A stretch of 64,000 nt of DNA from assembly GCA_014529385.2 (NCBI GenBank), contig CM043963.1, positions 64,533,469 to 64,597,468 of the forward strand, written 5' to 3'. Source of the DNA: Adiantum capillus-veneris (Eukaryota; Streptophyta; Polypodiopsida; Polypodiales; Pteridaceae). Each line of letters starts with the position of its first letter. Position 1 is the stretch's first letter. The translations under genes were made by a program, and so were the position numbers. The notes under the pieces were generated by a model, which saw only the letters and a list, made by a program, of their open reading frames with translations, did not search any database and had not been told where the DNA came from. This document shows positions 23,680-34,782 of this stretch, piece after piece.

Positions 23680-24704
23680 AGTATATGTCACGCTTCATTC
23701 ACTTAGCCTCGGAGTTGCTTCATCCTTTGCAAAAGTTGACACAACAAGTAGAATTTGCATGGTCTGATGAGCTTGAAGAGTATTTTTGTAACATTAAAGT
23801 CATTTTGTCAGAGCTACCAACACTCATGCCTCCTTGTTGGGAGTACACATTCTTTGTTAGCTCTAGTGTTGGAAGGGAAACAATTGGTGTTGTGTTGCTA
23901 CAACAAGATCCCCATAGTACAAGGATGCGACCCATCTACTTTGCTAGTAGGGTCATGAATGCTTTGGAGAGAGACTACACAGAAGCAGAACTCATGATGC
24001 TTTCTCTCATGTTTGCGGTGAGAAAGTTTAGATCCTACCTGCTACCAAAACCTTTTGTAATTCTCACTGCAAAAAATTTGTTCTCTTGGATGTCATCTCA
24101 AATGAATCTTAGTACTAGGATCTCAAAGTGGATTATGGAGTTGCAAGAGTTTCAATACTCTTTCAAGGTAGAAGATAGTGTGCGTGCACAATTGGCAGGG
24201 ATTCTCACTTATAGGGTGCATGAAAAGGAGATTAAGGTGCCTAAAGTAAAGACCCTACCATTGCCACCACCAAAAAGTATTCCTAATGCTTTTACCTTGT
24301 TCTTTGATGGAGCTTTTCGTCGAGCCACATGAAAAGCAGGGGGAGGGCTAGTGTTGCTCAACCCAAGTGGAGAGGTGATCATGAAAGAGAAGTTCAATCT
24401 ACCAAGTTCAGCTAGCAACAATGAAGCAGAATATGACGCACTACTTCATGGTTTAAAAATATGCATTGGCCATGGTATACAACGTCTCATGGTAAAAGGG
24501 GATGCATTTCTCATTGTTAAACAGATTTTAGGCATTTGGGCATGCAAGAATGAAAGCTTAAGGACAAAAGTTCATGCCATTCGTAGGATGTTTAATCAGT
24601 TTGAAGAAGTGTAGCTATATCATATTCCGAGGAAACAAAATGAAGATGCCGATTTACTTGCACAACAAGCCATTGCATGTGTAAAGAAAGAAGTGTAGGT
24701 CATC
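23640..24704 (+). pseudogene. Gypsy A RNase H and second (Tat-type) RNase H, two or more stops
   Basis: From about 23,640 the frame continues the RT-linked RNase H: a MSRFIHLASELLHPLQ connection, ETIGVVLLQQDP, RPIYFASRVMNALERDYTEAE and MFAVRKFRSYLLPKPF. After 24,280 a second RNase H fold begins (LFFDGAFRRAT, a stop TGA at 24,330, then AGGGLVLLNPSGEV, NNEAEYDALLHGL and an HIPRKQNEDADLLAQQA segment), with another stop at 24,612 and one at about 24,696. A second RNase H between the first RNase H and integrase is a hallmark of the Tat lineage (Tat/Ogre/Retand), which is the basis for the lineage call. Confidence 0.85.
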
Positions 24705-26003
24705 ATGGTGGCGGCTGCTGTGAAGCAACCGAGGTACCAGGGATTGGAGTCATTGGCTCCCATCATTGGCTACATTTTGGAGGGTGAGTTTCCACCAGAC
24801 TTCACAAAATCTCAGAAGAGGAGACTCATGAAGAAGGCAAGCATGTATCTCTTCCTAGAAGGCTCCCTCTATCAAAGAGGGAAGGATAAAGTGTGCAGAA
24901 GAGTACCAACTATCGCGGAAATTCCAGCCATTCTAAAAGGTTTGCATGAAGAGGCATGTGGTGGTCATTTTTCCCAAGAATTAACTGTGAAGAAGATTTT
25001 GCTTGCGGGGTATGTTTGGCCAAGTTTGCATGTGGATGTCCAACATTGGTGTAAAAGTTGTCACAATTGTCAAGTAAATGGGAATAGAAGATTGATTTAT
25101 GGTCCAAGGCAAATTGTGCTTGCAAATGGACCCTTTGAAAAGTGGGGCATTGATGCTATGGGTCCTTTGCCTAGGACAAAAAATGGTAAACTCTACATTC
25201 CAGTGCCTGTAGACTATATGACTAGGTGGGTGGAAGCACAAAGTGTGGCAAAGGTAAATGAGAGGACAGTGAGCAAATTCGTCTACACTCACATTTGTTG
25301 TAGATTTGGCACACCTTTGGAGATTGTTTCTGATAATGGTCCAGGGTTTAGAAAGGGATTGCTCACAGAAGTCTGTGAAGAACTTCGCATTCTACATCGT
25401 CACAGTACACCCTACTATCCCCAATCAAATGGTTTGGTAGAAAAAGCTAATGGTGTCATTGCAGGCATCATTAGAAAGATGGTGAAAAACAAGACAAAGT
25501 TGTGGGATGACTTCTTGGATGGTGCCTTGTGGGCGTATCGAACCACATATAGGGAAGCCACGGAGTTCACACCATTTCACTTGGTCTATGGTCAATTGAA
25601 CTAAACATTCCAACAATGCGACTTCATGGCAAATCAGCACAAGATGATCAAGAAGCATGGATGGATCGACTTCTTACCTTAGCTGAGCTTGAGTGGAAAG
25701 AGAAGCAGCATACGAGTGCTATAAGAGGAAAGCCACACAGACAAAGGAGAAGCTTGACAAGAAACTGAAGGACAAAGGCATCAATGAAGGAGATCTTGTG
25801 CTAAGGTATGACAATAGACTCGATAATCGTTTTGATGCCAAATTTGAAACAAGATGGCAGGGGCCATACATAGTCAAGAAGGCTTTCAATTCAAGTTACT
25901 ATCAACTTATGGACTTGAATGGGAAAGAGCACTCCAGGAAGGTAAACGGCTATCGCTTGAAGCCTTACTTGAGTCGCCTTCTACCAAAGGATCTACCAGA
26001 TAT
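24705..26003 (+). pseudogene. Gypsy A integrase (frameshifted, C-terminus cut by deletion)
   Basis: The integrase carries an HHCC-type zinc-binding domain (HEEACGGHF and CKSCHNC, about 24,945-25,075), then the DDE core: Asp in WGIDAMGPLP (25,150), Asp in SDNGPGF (25,333) and Glu in GLVEKANGV (25,440). At 25,602 the frame is interrupted. The continuing frame from about 25,608 reads MRLHGKSAQDD, AELEWKREAAYECYK, DLVLRYDNRLDNRFD, then the C-terminal RWQGPYIVKKAF fold and GYRLKPYLSRLLPKDL. Near 26,000 this ends abruptly inside LTR sequence, so the stop region, polypurine tract and the first part of the 3' LTR have been deleted. Confidence 0.9.
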
Positions 26004-27767
26004 TATTTTTTCCACTTATATTATTTATATATGACATGTACATATTTTTTAGACCCCTCAATATTTGATTTTCTTAGTTGTACTATTCACTTATATCATG
26101 ATCTCAACAATATCTTCAATTATAGACCTACCAAATAAGGTCAAGGGTAGGTGGCATGCATACATGCACTACGGAGGGCTCACTCTTGGAGGTATTCAAA
26201 AGAATCATCCAAAGAAGGACCCCACAAGGACCTTGTGCAGTGGAAAAAAACAATCGGTTTTGCTGAATTTTAAAGTTCACTTGCTCTCCGAATTTGAAAA
26301 GGTGATACAAACAAACGTTGTAGCTCGTGGGCTGAACTTCTGCCTCAAATTGTTTCATATTTTTTTGAGCTACGAGCTGTGAGCTATGATTTTATTAGTG
26401 GACCCTAGTTTTCCCATGCTATGCAGCCACACTCTCTCTTCCACTTTATCATTTTCCTCTTTCACACACACTTCTCCACTCATCATCCCCACCTCTCTCA
26501 CCACTCCTCTCTGCACCCTACTCACCTTCTCCTCAACCTTGAAGAATAATAGAAACCATGGTGAACTCACACCTCCCACACACAATTCCATTCCAAAATT
26601 GACCACCTAGTCTCATTTTTCCTCCTCCAAATTACCCATATCTATTAAAAAAACCACAAAATTCAGCCTCTTCTCTTAAAAGACAGCATCATGGTGGTTG
26701 ATTACTAAGCTTCAATTACCTTGTCTCTCAAGGAAGGTCAAGAGTGGAGAAAAAATGTACTGTCAAAGCTAGTGGACCGTCAACAAGCGTCAAAGTTGGC
26801 CCTACTCAAGACACTTGGAGCATCAACCTTGTAAGAAATCCACCTTTTCTTACCTCTTAAGAGTTTTTCTTCCTTATTTGTATCCTACATGGATACTCCC
26901 ATTGTAAATATCCAATTCCATTTGTAAATTAATACTAACTCTATTAACACTAACCCACTATGAAAAGTCCTATCACCTCCATTTCTCTCCTCTCTCTTTC
27001 CCCACCAACTTCTTGATAATTCCAAGCAAAAGAAATTAGATAAATTGCTGAAAATCTAACCGAACCATGGTTAGAGGAGTAACCCTAGCCTTCAAAATTG
27101 CTATAAAAGGAGGGTGTAGCTAGCACAAAAAGGGGGGAGAAGAAAGAGCACTATGCTATAGCTTGAGAAGCCAAGCTCAACCTCTTGAGAAGGAACTCTT
27201 GAGTGGAATCTCATTGGCATTAGGCATATGTATGTGTTGTATTAGGGGTGATTAGCAAGGGAACTCTATGCCATTGTAAGAGAGAGTGATCATTAAATTA
27301 AGAGTAGGAAATCTATCATTTCTCCTACTAGAGTAAGCCCAACATTTGTTGAATCAAGGAGGGTGAATTTGGACTAAGCATGGATACCTTGTCTCTCTTT
27401 CAACATGACGTCATGGACAATAATGATGTGTAAGTGTCTTGGTGTTTTATTTAAGTTCTTGATAGCTTGTCTCCAGGTATTGTTATCAATTTAGCCATAA
27501 ATCCCACATGCTGTAAGAGGGCGACAGGGTGGAGAGGACTCCCGTGGCCTTAAGACAATGATTGGGGTGGATTTTTTCTTGTGATGTGTTGTTGTGTAAT
27601 TTACTCAGGCTATGTTGAACAAATACTAATCTCACTTTGATTGGTCATGACAGATTGGTAAGAAGGCATTAGTGCAACAAGCACCCCCTTCCCCCTTCCC
27701 TCTCTTTCTTACAGATATAATTGTGTTTGCTTAATCATTGCCGATACATTTCAAATCAGCCCGAGCA

Positions 27768-27819
<52 letters not shown>

Positions 27820-28088
27820 CTCTCTCCTGCTTTAGTGTGTGAGAGTGTTCCATTGGTGTTAGGGTTAGTGTAAATTCCTTGCTTGTTTGTGGGTTGCTCT
27901 AACGATTCTCCTCTTTTGCATCCTAGTTCGCTCTTAAACTAGGTGGTGCCCCTTGTGTAGTTGGGATTTGGCTGGGGGTTTGTTATTTTGGCTTGTGTTG
28001 TGTTGTGTCCCAGCCCCATTGAGCAGCACGGGAACCTTGAAGGGTGTCTAGAGGTTGCTCTTCTTGTTGCCCGCCCCGGACCGCCTCA
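26004..28088 (+). repeat. 3' LTR of gypsy A, missing its first ~610 bp
   Basis: Aligns with 18,182-20,276 of the 5' LTR with scattered mismatches, and ends GCCTCA at the target duplication. Its TATA box is at 27,102-27,110, its CT array at 27,771-27,816 and its hairpin at 27,922-27,943. The TG-containing start is absent because integrase coding sequence joins the LTR internally. Confidence 0.93.
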
Positions 28089-28092
28089 CCGG

Positions 28093-29200
28093 ATAAGAGG
28101 CATTGTTGGCACAAGTGACTGAATTTCCATGAGGGACAGACTCGAGAGAGGTGAACAATTCATGATGTGAGGTAATGTGCTTTGTAGCACCACTGTCGAA
28201 ATACCACACATGTGAATCTACAGCAACTGACAAGCATGCATCATGGACATCAGGATTGTAAGTGCACTCTGTGCTAAAAGCCCATTCTCCATCAACATCA
28301 GCATCACAGTCTCCTTTCACAGAAGACTCAACAATGGCTGCATTTGTAGTGGAACCAGCATTTGCAATGGAACCACCCTCTTTCTTCTTAGTCTCTTTAG
28401 CCTCAACTTAGGACACTGCTTGATCAATTGATCATTAGCTTTACAATAATGGCAACGCATCTTCTTTTTCCCCTTATCACAAGAATTGCTAGACGAAGTG
28501 CTGCCAGCAAAATCATTAGGAACAAAAGTTTTGCGACTCGTAGCAGAACCATAAGAAGTGGATGCATTGCTATTACCACCCTTTCTTTGAGAAGCAATAA
28601 AATCTTGTTCAACTGCACGCTGTCTAGTCTTGTTTTTTTTGGAAAGTGACTCTTGCAACAGCAATGTGCATAATGCATCAAACTTGACAACTTGACTTCA
28701 CCTGCACAAATAAGTTGCTCATTGATATCCTTTACACTAGCAAGGAAAGTGTCCATATCATCTTCCTCATGCATAATCTTTGACTCCAGCTCTTTACGCA
28801 ACAAAACAATTTTAGCCTCATCGCGGCTTGCATAAAGACCAGCCAAAATATCCCAAGCCTGTTTTGCAGATTTTGTTGAACGGATGTGAGGAACAATGGT
28901 ACGCTTCACAGACAATGCAATCAATGCATGAGCCTGCGTATCCTTTACATCCCAATGAGCTTGTTCTACCATAGGCAAAACAACTCTAATAGCAACAATC
29001 CTTGTAGTAAGACCTGCAGCATCCTCAACATCGCCTACATCCTCAGAACCAAGATGTACATCAATGCCCTGCACAATATTCTAGACACCCTTTGACACAA
29101 GAATGTGTTGCATCATAGAAGCCCACATAGGGTAATTGTCCCCATCCAACCTGTCCTCAGTAAAAAACATCTTGAAGACATATGTGTTGTTGTCAGCCAT
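28093..29200 (-). pseudogene. Copia element A gag and protease start (broken)
   Basis: Gag starts at the ATG ending at 29,200 (MADNNTYVFKMF), 308 nt inside the primer site. A TAG at 29,081-29,083 interrupts it (likely TGG or CAG originally). The frame then continues through an UBN2-type copia gag (TKSAKQAWDILAGLY, ELESKIMHEEDDMDTFL) to a zinc knuckle near 28,410-28,460 that reads CHYCKANDQLIKQC, where the expected His is Gln. A frameshift near 28,400 is followed by the protease motif FDSGATKHIT at about 28,150-28,190. The gypsy insertion cuts the gene at 28,092, and the remainder resumes at 17,572. Confidence 0.92.
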
Positions 29201-29507
29201 GGTAAATGTTGCACCTGATGTGAAAACTACTCAAAAACAGGAGAAATGGAACGGGAACAACACGTGCTATATAGCACAAAATGTAGAAGACCGTAAGGCA
29301 CCTGTTATGCAAAAAACGACACTGACAGAAACTCTGCACAAAATGACAAAATAGCCTGTGCAGACCTGCCTGTAGTGGAAACGGAGGCCGAAATGAGCCC
29401 AAAATATTTGTCGACCTGTGAATGCTCACCAAAGCTCACTGAAATCAGAGAAAGTGATCATGTGTGTGCTAGAGTAGCTAGCGACTAAGCCCGGGAGGAT
29501 GTAACCT

Positions 29508-29519
29508 ACTTTGATACCA
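29508..29519 (-). promoter_or_regulatory. Primer-binding site of copia A (tRNA-iMet-like)
   Basis: On the minus strand TGGTATCAAAGT lies 2 nt inside the 5' LTR. It closely follows the 3' end complement of plant initiator Met tRNA (TGGTATCAGAGC) with a few substitutions. Confidence 0.8.
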
Positions 29520-29521
29520 AT

Positions 29522-29747
29522 TGTTGGAATTAGGGTTGCAGAGAGACCCACACAGCTTGGAGAAGATGAAGGAAACTCAAGGCACACAATAGAGAGTATG
29601 TTACTTAGTGTGCAATGGAAAGATAGATAGCCCTAGAGTGATGGGCGTATATATAATGCTCAGAGGAAAAAACCTCCTAAAGAGGGAAAAATGCCCCGGC
29701 GGTCCTAGTGTGTTCACACACACCACTACCACATGTATATGGTAACA
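29522..29747 (-). repeat. 5' LTR of copia element A (226 bp)
   Basis: Sense strand begins TGTTACCATATACATG and ends CCAACA. It matches 14,238-14,464 with about 17 substitutions and one single-base indel. Directly outside is the target duplication TGTTT. Confidence 0.95.
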
Positions 29748-29752
29748 TGTTT

Positions 29753-32700
29753 CTGATAATTATCTTTCTAGTTTGTTCATAACTCAAGATTTAAGCATCT
29801 AAATTGTGTTTTAAGTTTAGGAAAGGAATTAGGGAAACATTTCTAAGCTTCCAAGTGCATTTTGAGCTAAAACAAACTATGTGAAATTGACCTTGTAGAT
29901 AACAAGCACTTTTTTGGCAAGGGAATGAAGCATGGATTTGAGACCCTGCGCATGTGTGTTTAGGATTTTCCTACCCAACCTATAAGTCAAGGGTCTCAAG
30001 TTTAACTTCATTAAATCATTTGGCAACATTTACATTGATGTTTACCTTTTATGCCATTCATTGCTACTAGCAATAACAAAGTTGTTTAATCCTTTAGCTA
30101 GAGCTTATGCATTCATTTAGCTTTAGCTTAGGCATTCTTTTAGTTATAACTTTGAAAGAAAAATTCTTAAAATTAAATAAATACTTACACAGGACATTAC
30201 CTCTATAAAAAAGATTGTGTTCATTCATGTTGGTATCTCTTCTTTTTCTTAGCAAGAGCATCTAATATTGAACCTTGAAAGAATTTAACCTTAAAGGCTT
30301 TTAACTCACTTTCATGGAGCATTCTATTTGGCTAATAAGTATGTAATTTAAGCTTGTAAGTTGTCTCATTGATTACTCTTGAAACTTGGAAGGACCATAT
30401 TACCTTTTACAGGTTTTGCATAGTACTTGATCCATAATTTCTCCTTGTCAACTCTTGCCCATTTGATGCATTAGCCAAGATTTTTTCCTTGATACCATGT
30501 AGTATGGTATGCTTTTATGTTTATCATAATATCTAAAATATCATGCAAAGAGTCATGATCTTGAACTCAAGAGAACTACAATGCTTTAGTTTAGAATTTT
30601 CATTTTTACTACAACATTTACATGTTAGCCAATCGACATCATATAGTTGGGAAAGTTTCCAATGTGTAAGCTTGTTGCTTACACTTTTTTTTCCATATTG
30701 AGATGGTGTCGTTTATCTTTACTACACCTTGTCAAAAGATAACACCCACACTTAAGTGTAAAAAACCTTGTTCAACGTATCCTTAACTTGGACAAAACTT
30801 TTTATACCCATTATGTATTTAGAACAATATTGTATAGTGGAGGTATGCTTGTTCTACTAAATGTCATAGTTTTCTGCATAAAGAATCAAAAAAAACTTTC
30901 TCAGTAACCTAAAGGTTAAATAAACATATAACCATGATATCTGATTCTTGTGCCTTTGAAACAAAGAGAAGAGAAATACCATCGATATTCACTCTCAAGA
31001 ACATGTTTTTCTTTTTTGACACTTCAAATATTGAGAAACATATCCAAGGATATGTCTTGTTATCAAATGTTATAAGTTGAAACCTTCCATCATAACATTA
31101 AATGGAGCTTAAAGTCCACACTTTCTTTTAGCAAGAGATACATGGGCTTTAAGCACAATCTTCTTTCTCATCATTCATGTGGCACACAACTTGTGTGTCG
31201 ATTATAGTATAGCATCTCATCTACCATGCTAGGTAGTCATTTAGATATGCTACTAAATAATTAGGATCCTTGTACATTATGAGAAATCATAATTTACATA
31301 GCTTTGCTTGCTCAAAATGTAAGCAACATGAGAAACCAAATACATGATTTAAAACAATGAGTGTACATTTTTTAGTGGAAGCAAATATTGCCCAACAGTT
31401 CTTCTTGCTTTAAAAGTAGAGCAAGTATGATTTCTCAAATTGTCTCCTTGATTCCTATCTTCATGCATAGAGAACTTCCAACTCTTTGTGAGCAATTCCA
31501 TAATGGATGCTCAAATTGGTGCTTAGAGTTCTCTTTTTTGGATTCTATCCTATGACTATGGATACTTTGGATTGCACTCTATTGGTGTTTATGTGATACT
31601 CTTTTAGTTGATTGCTTAAACACAAAATTCAAAGAGGTAAATAGATGCTCTTTTTGGGAAGAGATTCATGACAACATGCATGGTTTGAATCTCTTTCCCT
31701 ACTTTGTAAAAACTCCTAGGAGCCTCAAGAGAACTTATTTTCTCTCCTTGAGAGAAACCCAGAGTGTTCTTTGAGCTACTCATGCTATTTAGATTACTTG
31801 ACAAATCTAAAAGTAAGAGCTCTCCTTCTCTAATTAGAAACATTAGAGAGTAAAATTTTGAATAACAAGACATACTTGCACTCTTTACCTTGATTTCCTT
31901 TGTACATTTGTAAATTTTACAACAAAATCAAGAAACCTTTTTTTTTTACTACCTAAAAACATTCTTGATTGAAAAAGACACAAACCTTTGACATCTTTTA
32001 ATCTTGCCTTGTGATGGTGGACTCCCTTATATTGGCCCGCTCCATAAAAGAAGAGGTCATGCATCCTTGTGCTCTAATACCAATGAAACCTTAATTAGAT
32101 TTATCTTGATTTAAGCATAAACTCAGCTTAGCATAGGTTACATTTTTGGGTGCATAATCAAGACACATATTCACATACATATTCAAACTAGCATATGTAT
32201 GGCCAAAACTAAGGAGAATAGTACTTACATGAGATGACACAAGATTGAGGGCCAAATTTTATAAGGTTGAACCCCCCCCCCCTAAAAGGCTTTTCATTAT
32301 TCATGCTCTTGAATAATTTTTTACAAACAAAAGTTGAAGTATACATAGGACCGTGGAGGCTAAAGCCTCTATAACTCAAGTACTTAGCAACTTCCGTGAT
32401 CATCATCTATCATTCTGTGCTTCTTCAAAGAATCAATGAATAATCAATACAAGTTTACTTCAAAGAGAAGGAGTGGAATCTATAGGGATGTTGTTTATGA
32501 TCTTCATAGAAAGAAGCTCCATAGCATAGTAGTATATATATGAAGGGTATATGGAATACTAGTGGAGGTTCATTAAATTTGGGGCAGTGTCTAATAATCC
32601 CATCAGATGGCCTCTGTATAGCTCAGAATCAGTTTTGTGATTTCTTCGACAAATTAGTAGAGCTTTTGATTTCTTCTACAAAGTAGTAGAGCTTGAAAAG

Positions 32701-34225
32701 AGCTAAATTCTTATAAAAAAAGAATTTTCAATCTAACCTTTGATGAGCAAGCTATGACTAATTTAGTAAAACCTACTTTTCCTCCCTTTTCAAATATAAT
32801 AAGTTTAAATTTCTTGGGAAATATGAAAGAGTCCAAAATATGAGAGTATGAACGTTGGTGGTTGGCCTCTTTTGGAATTTTTGAAGAGGCAAATGAATGT
32901 TCTAGGCCCCTTACCCGTTCACCCACTTTGCCTTTCATTCCACCCTTGATAAGCCAGATTTTGTCATTTTGGGTCGTGTAAAATCCTTGTGAGACCTTAG
33001 AAAACTTCTCTAGGTTATAAAATGGAATTCATCTTTGGGCACTTCCTTAGCCATGAACTCACTTCTGTGCATGCTTGGCTTGGTTGTCCTTTGACATGAG
33101 AAATCTCTCTTTAGTGTAGCCATTTTTTTCTCATAGAAATGTTTATGACCTTACACAATCCCCTAGGCACTTGTGGAGTTAGCATCAACCTTTTGGAACC
33201 ATAAGGTCTTGTGGTATACCTTTCTTTCATAATTCTAACATGAGCCCTTCTACTCTATTTAATTTTCTCTCACTAAAATGACAATTCTAGTGAGGGAAAC
33301 GTATTTAAGTAGACCAAAATTTAAATTCTGAGACAAATTACTATATCATTAGGAAAAGTTTGGACTCAAAAATGGGCCTTGTAAGAATTGTTGATGTGAC
33401 ATAGCTTTCAAAAAGTGGGGATCGGTAATTTTTTCGCAAATAAGATCCAAACTTGTTGGAGGTTCGATATTTAGAATCTACTCTTCAAATGCTATCTATT
33501 GATATATAGCATGCATGTATCGGACATTGCCTTCATGTAGATCTAGAAAAAGGTGATTTTAGATTACCGTAACGGTAACAAAACCTGGCTGATTGAAAAA
33601 AAAATGGCATAACTTTCATAGAAGTCATCCAAACTTTTCGGACCTTGGCTCTTTAGAATCCATTTTTCAAGAACTTTCCAATGATAGGTCATATCATGGG
33701 GTTCTAAGCAATATTTAGAGGGGTCTACCGGGTTGCTTTCTTTTGAACAACTTTGATGATGTGGCACTCTTAAAAGACCCAAAAATGAGTTCAAAATTTT
33801 CCTAATGTTGGTGGGGTAGACCATACGACTTGTAAAGGTTCTCCATGAATAGCCTAACTAAGTGTGGAGTTTTTATTGTAGTCTTTGTAGCAATAAGTCT
33901 ACGTGTCTTTGAACCATAACCAAAATATAAAGCTTCCTACTATAAATCCATATTAGAGATACTTTCCCACTTGTCATGTGGGAGCTGGAAAGGATGAAGT
34001 AACCCTCCTTTTTTAATCATTTTGCCTTATTAACATCACACTTTTGGGAGTGAATCATATTATATTATGCATCTTTATGTAGATGCATCCCCAATATCTT
34101 AGCTCACATGCAAGTGAATAAGTCTTTCTTATCTTAGTGTCAAGGATTAAGCAGTTAAGGAGAGGAGCCAAGAAACCACCGGGTCTTTGGCTATGAGAGA
34201 GTGATTGGGAAGAATCTATACACAA
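29753..34225. other. No gene recognised; possible eroded minus-strand LTR element
   Basis: AT-rich DNA with frames below 90 codons. At 32,071-32,083 the plus strand reads GCTCTAATACCAA, whose complement (TTGGTATTAGAGC) is one base from a tRNA-iMet primer site. A TG-starting sequence follows on the right, so an old minus-strand element with its LTR to the right of 32,086 is possible. The minus-strand frame 31,616-31,873 could then be gag remains, but it has no motif I can defend. Text near 33,470-33,515 resembles 1,020-1,080. Confidence 0.4.
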
Positions 34226-34440
34226 GACATTCTACTACAAAAATTGCAAAACGGAACCAAGGACTATAATTCTAATTGAAATTAGAAACCAATTACGAGA
34301 AATTCTACTACACAAATTGCAAATTGGAACAAAGGACGAGAATCAAAACACGAGAGATTCTACTACACAAATTGCCAACCAGAACCAAGGACTATCATTC
34401 TGATTGAAATTAGAAACCAATTACGAGAAATTACCACAAA
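34226..34440. repeat. Irregular tandem repeat (~75-90 bp units)
   Basis: ATTCTACTACA(C/A)AAATTGC followed by GAACCAAGGACTAT and GAAATTAGAAACCAATTACG recurs: full units start near 34,228 and 34,363, with a shortened unit near 34,300. Confidence 0.7.
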
Positions 34441-34642
34441 CAAGGCCATGTGTATGCTCAAGACAAGCGGAGAACACTAGGGCTATCTCCCTCTATGCAT
34501 CCCACAAAAAAGTAACATACACTAGTGTTAGCAACAAGCTAACCCGGTGACGAACGCAAAGCACGACACACACCCCGAAGGCCTCAAACACGAGGAGCCA
34601 ATGCTTATTGAGTTGGCCACAGTGAGATGAACAGGGGCACCA

Positions 34643-34662
34643 CCTAGCTTTGAGCGGCTAGG
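34643..34662 (-). promoter_or_regulatory. LTR hairpin with compensatory stem change
   Basis: Minus strand CCTAGC, loop CGCTCAAA, GCTAGG. Compared with gypsy A (CCTAGTT/AACTAGG), the inner TT:AA pairs are replaced by one C:G pair while the outer CCTAG and the loop start CGCTC are kept. Confidence 0.55.
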
Positions 34663-34699
34663 ACGCGGAACGGTGATTTGAAATAGAGTAAACTTTGCA

Positions 34700-34703
<4 letters not shown>

Positions 34704-34781
<78 letters not shown>
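34704..34781 (-). repeat. (GA)n array, CT on the LTR sense strand
   Basis: Pure GA run of about 78 bp, in the same position relative to the hairpin as in gypsy A and its sister. Confidence 0.95.

Positions 34782-34782
<1 letters not shown>

Larger units (their letters stand above)
17573..28088 (+). mobile_element. Tat-like Ty3/gypsy element A, nested in copia A
   Basis: The 5' LTR is 17,573-20,276 and the 3' LTR remnant 26,004-28,088. CCGG lies immediately before the first base and after the last base (17,569-17,572 and 28,089-28,092). If the final A of the right LTR is counted, the duplication is the 5-bp ACCGG normal for gypsy. The interior has two small related ORFs, gag with a CCHC knuckle, protease, RT, RNase H, a second RNase H and integrase, in the order expected of Tat-type gypsy elements. 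The coding region is broken by stops and frameshifts. The 3' end of the interior and the first ~610 bp of the 3' LTR are deleted. The paired LTR parts differ only at scattered bases, so insertion was fairly recent. A diverged sister copy lies at 50,145-53,542. Confidence 0.93.
14233..29752 (-). mobile_element. Ty1/copia element A, split by a nested gypsy
   Basis: The element runs right to left between a 226-bp 5' LTR (29,522-29,747) and a 227-bp 3' LTR (14,238-14,464). The flanking pentamer TGTTT is present on both outer sides (14,233-14,237 and 29,748-29,752), so both ends are exact. Gag and the start of protease lie at 28.1-29.2 kb, and integrase, RT and RNase H at 14.6-17.57 kb. The two halves are separated by a 10.5-kb gypsy inserted in the protease/GAG-pre-integrase junction. 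Removing the insert and one copy of its 4-bp duplication leaves about 5.0 kb, the usual copia size. The two LTRs differ at about 17 positions plus one indel, so this is one of the older structurally complete elements here. Multiple stops mean it cannot make an intact polyprotein. Confidence 0.95.

Noticed and set aside
34226-34440. CRISPR-like repeat array
   Set aside because: Repeat units are irregular, long and diverged with no uniform spacers, in a plant retrotransposon context; no cas genes.
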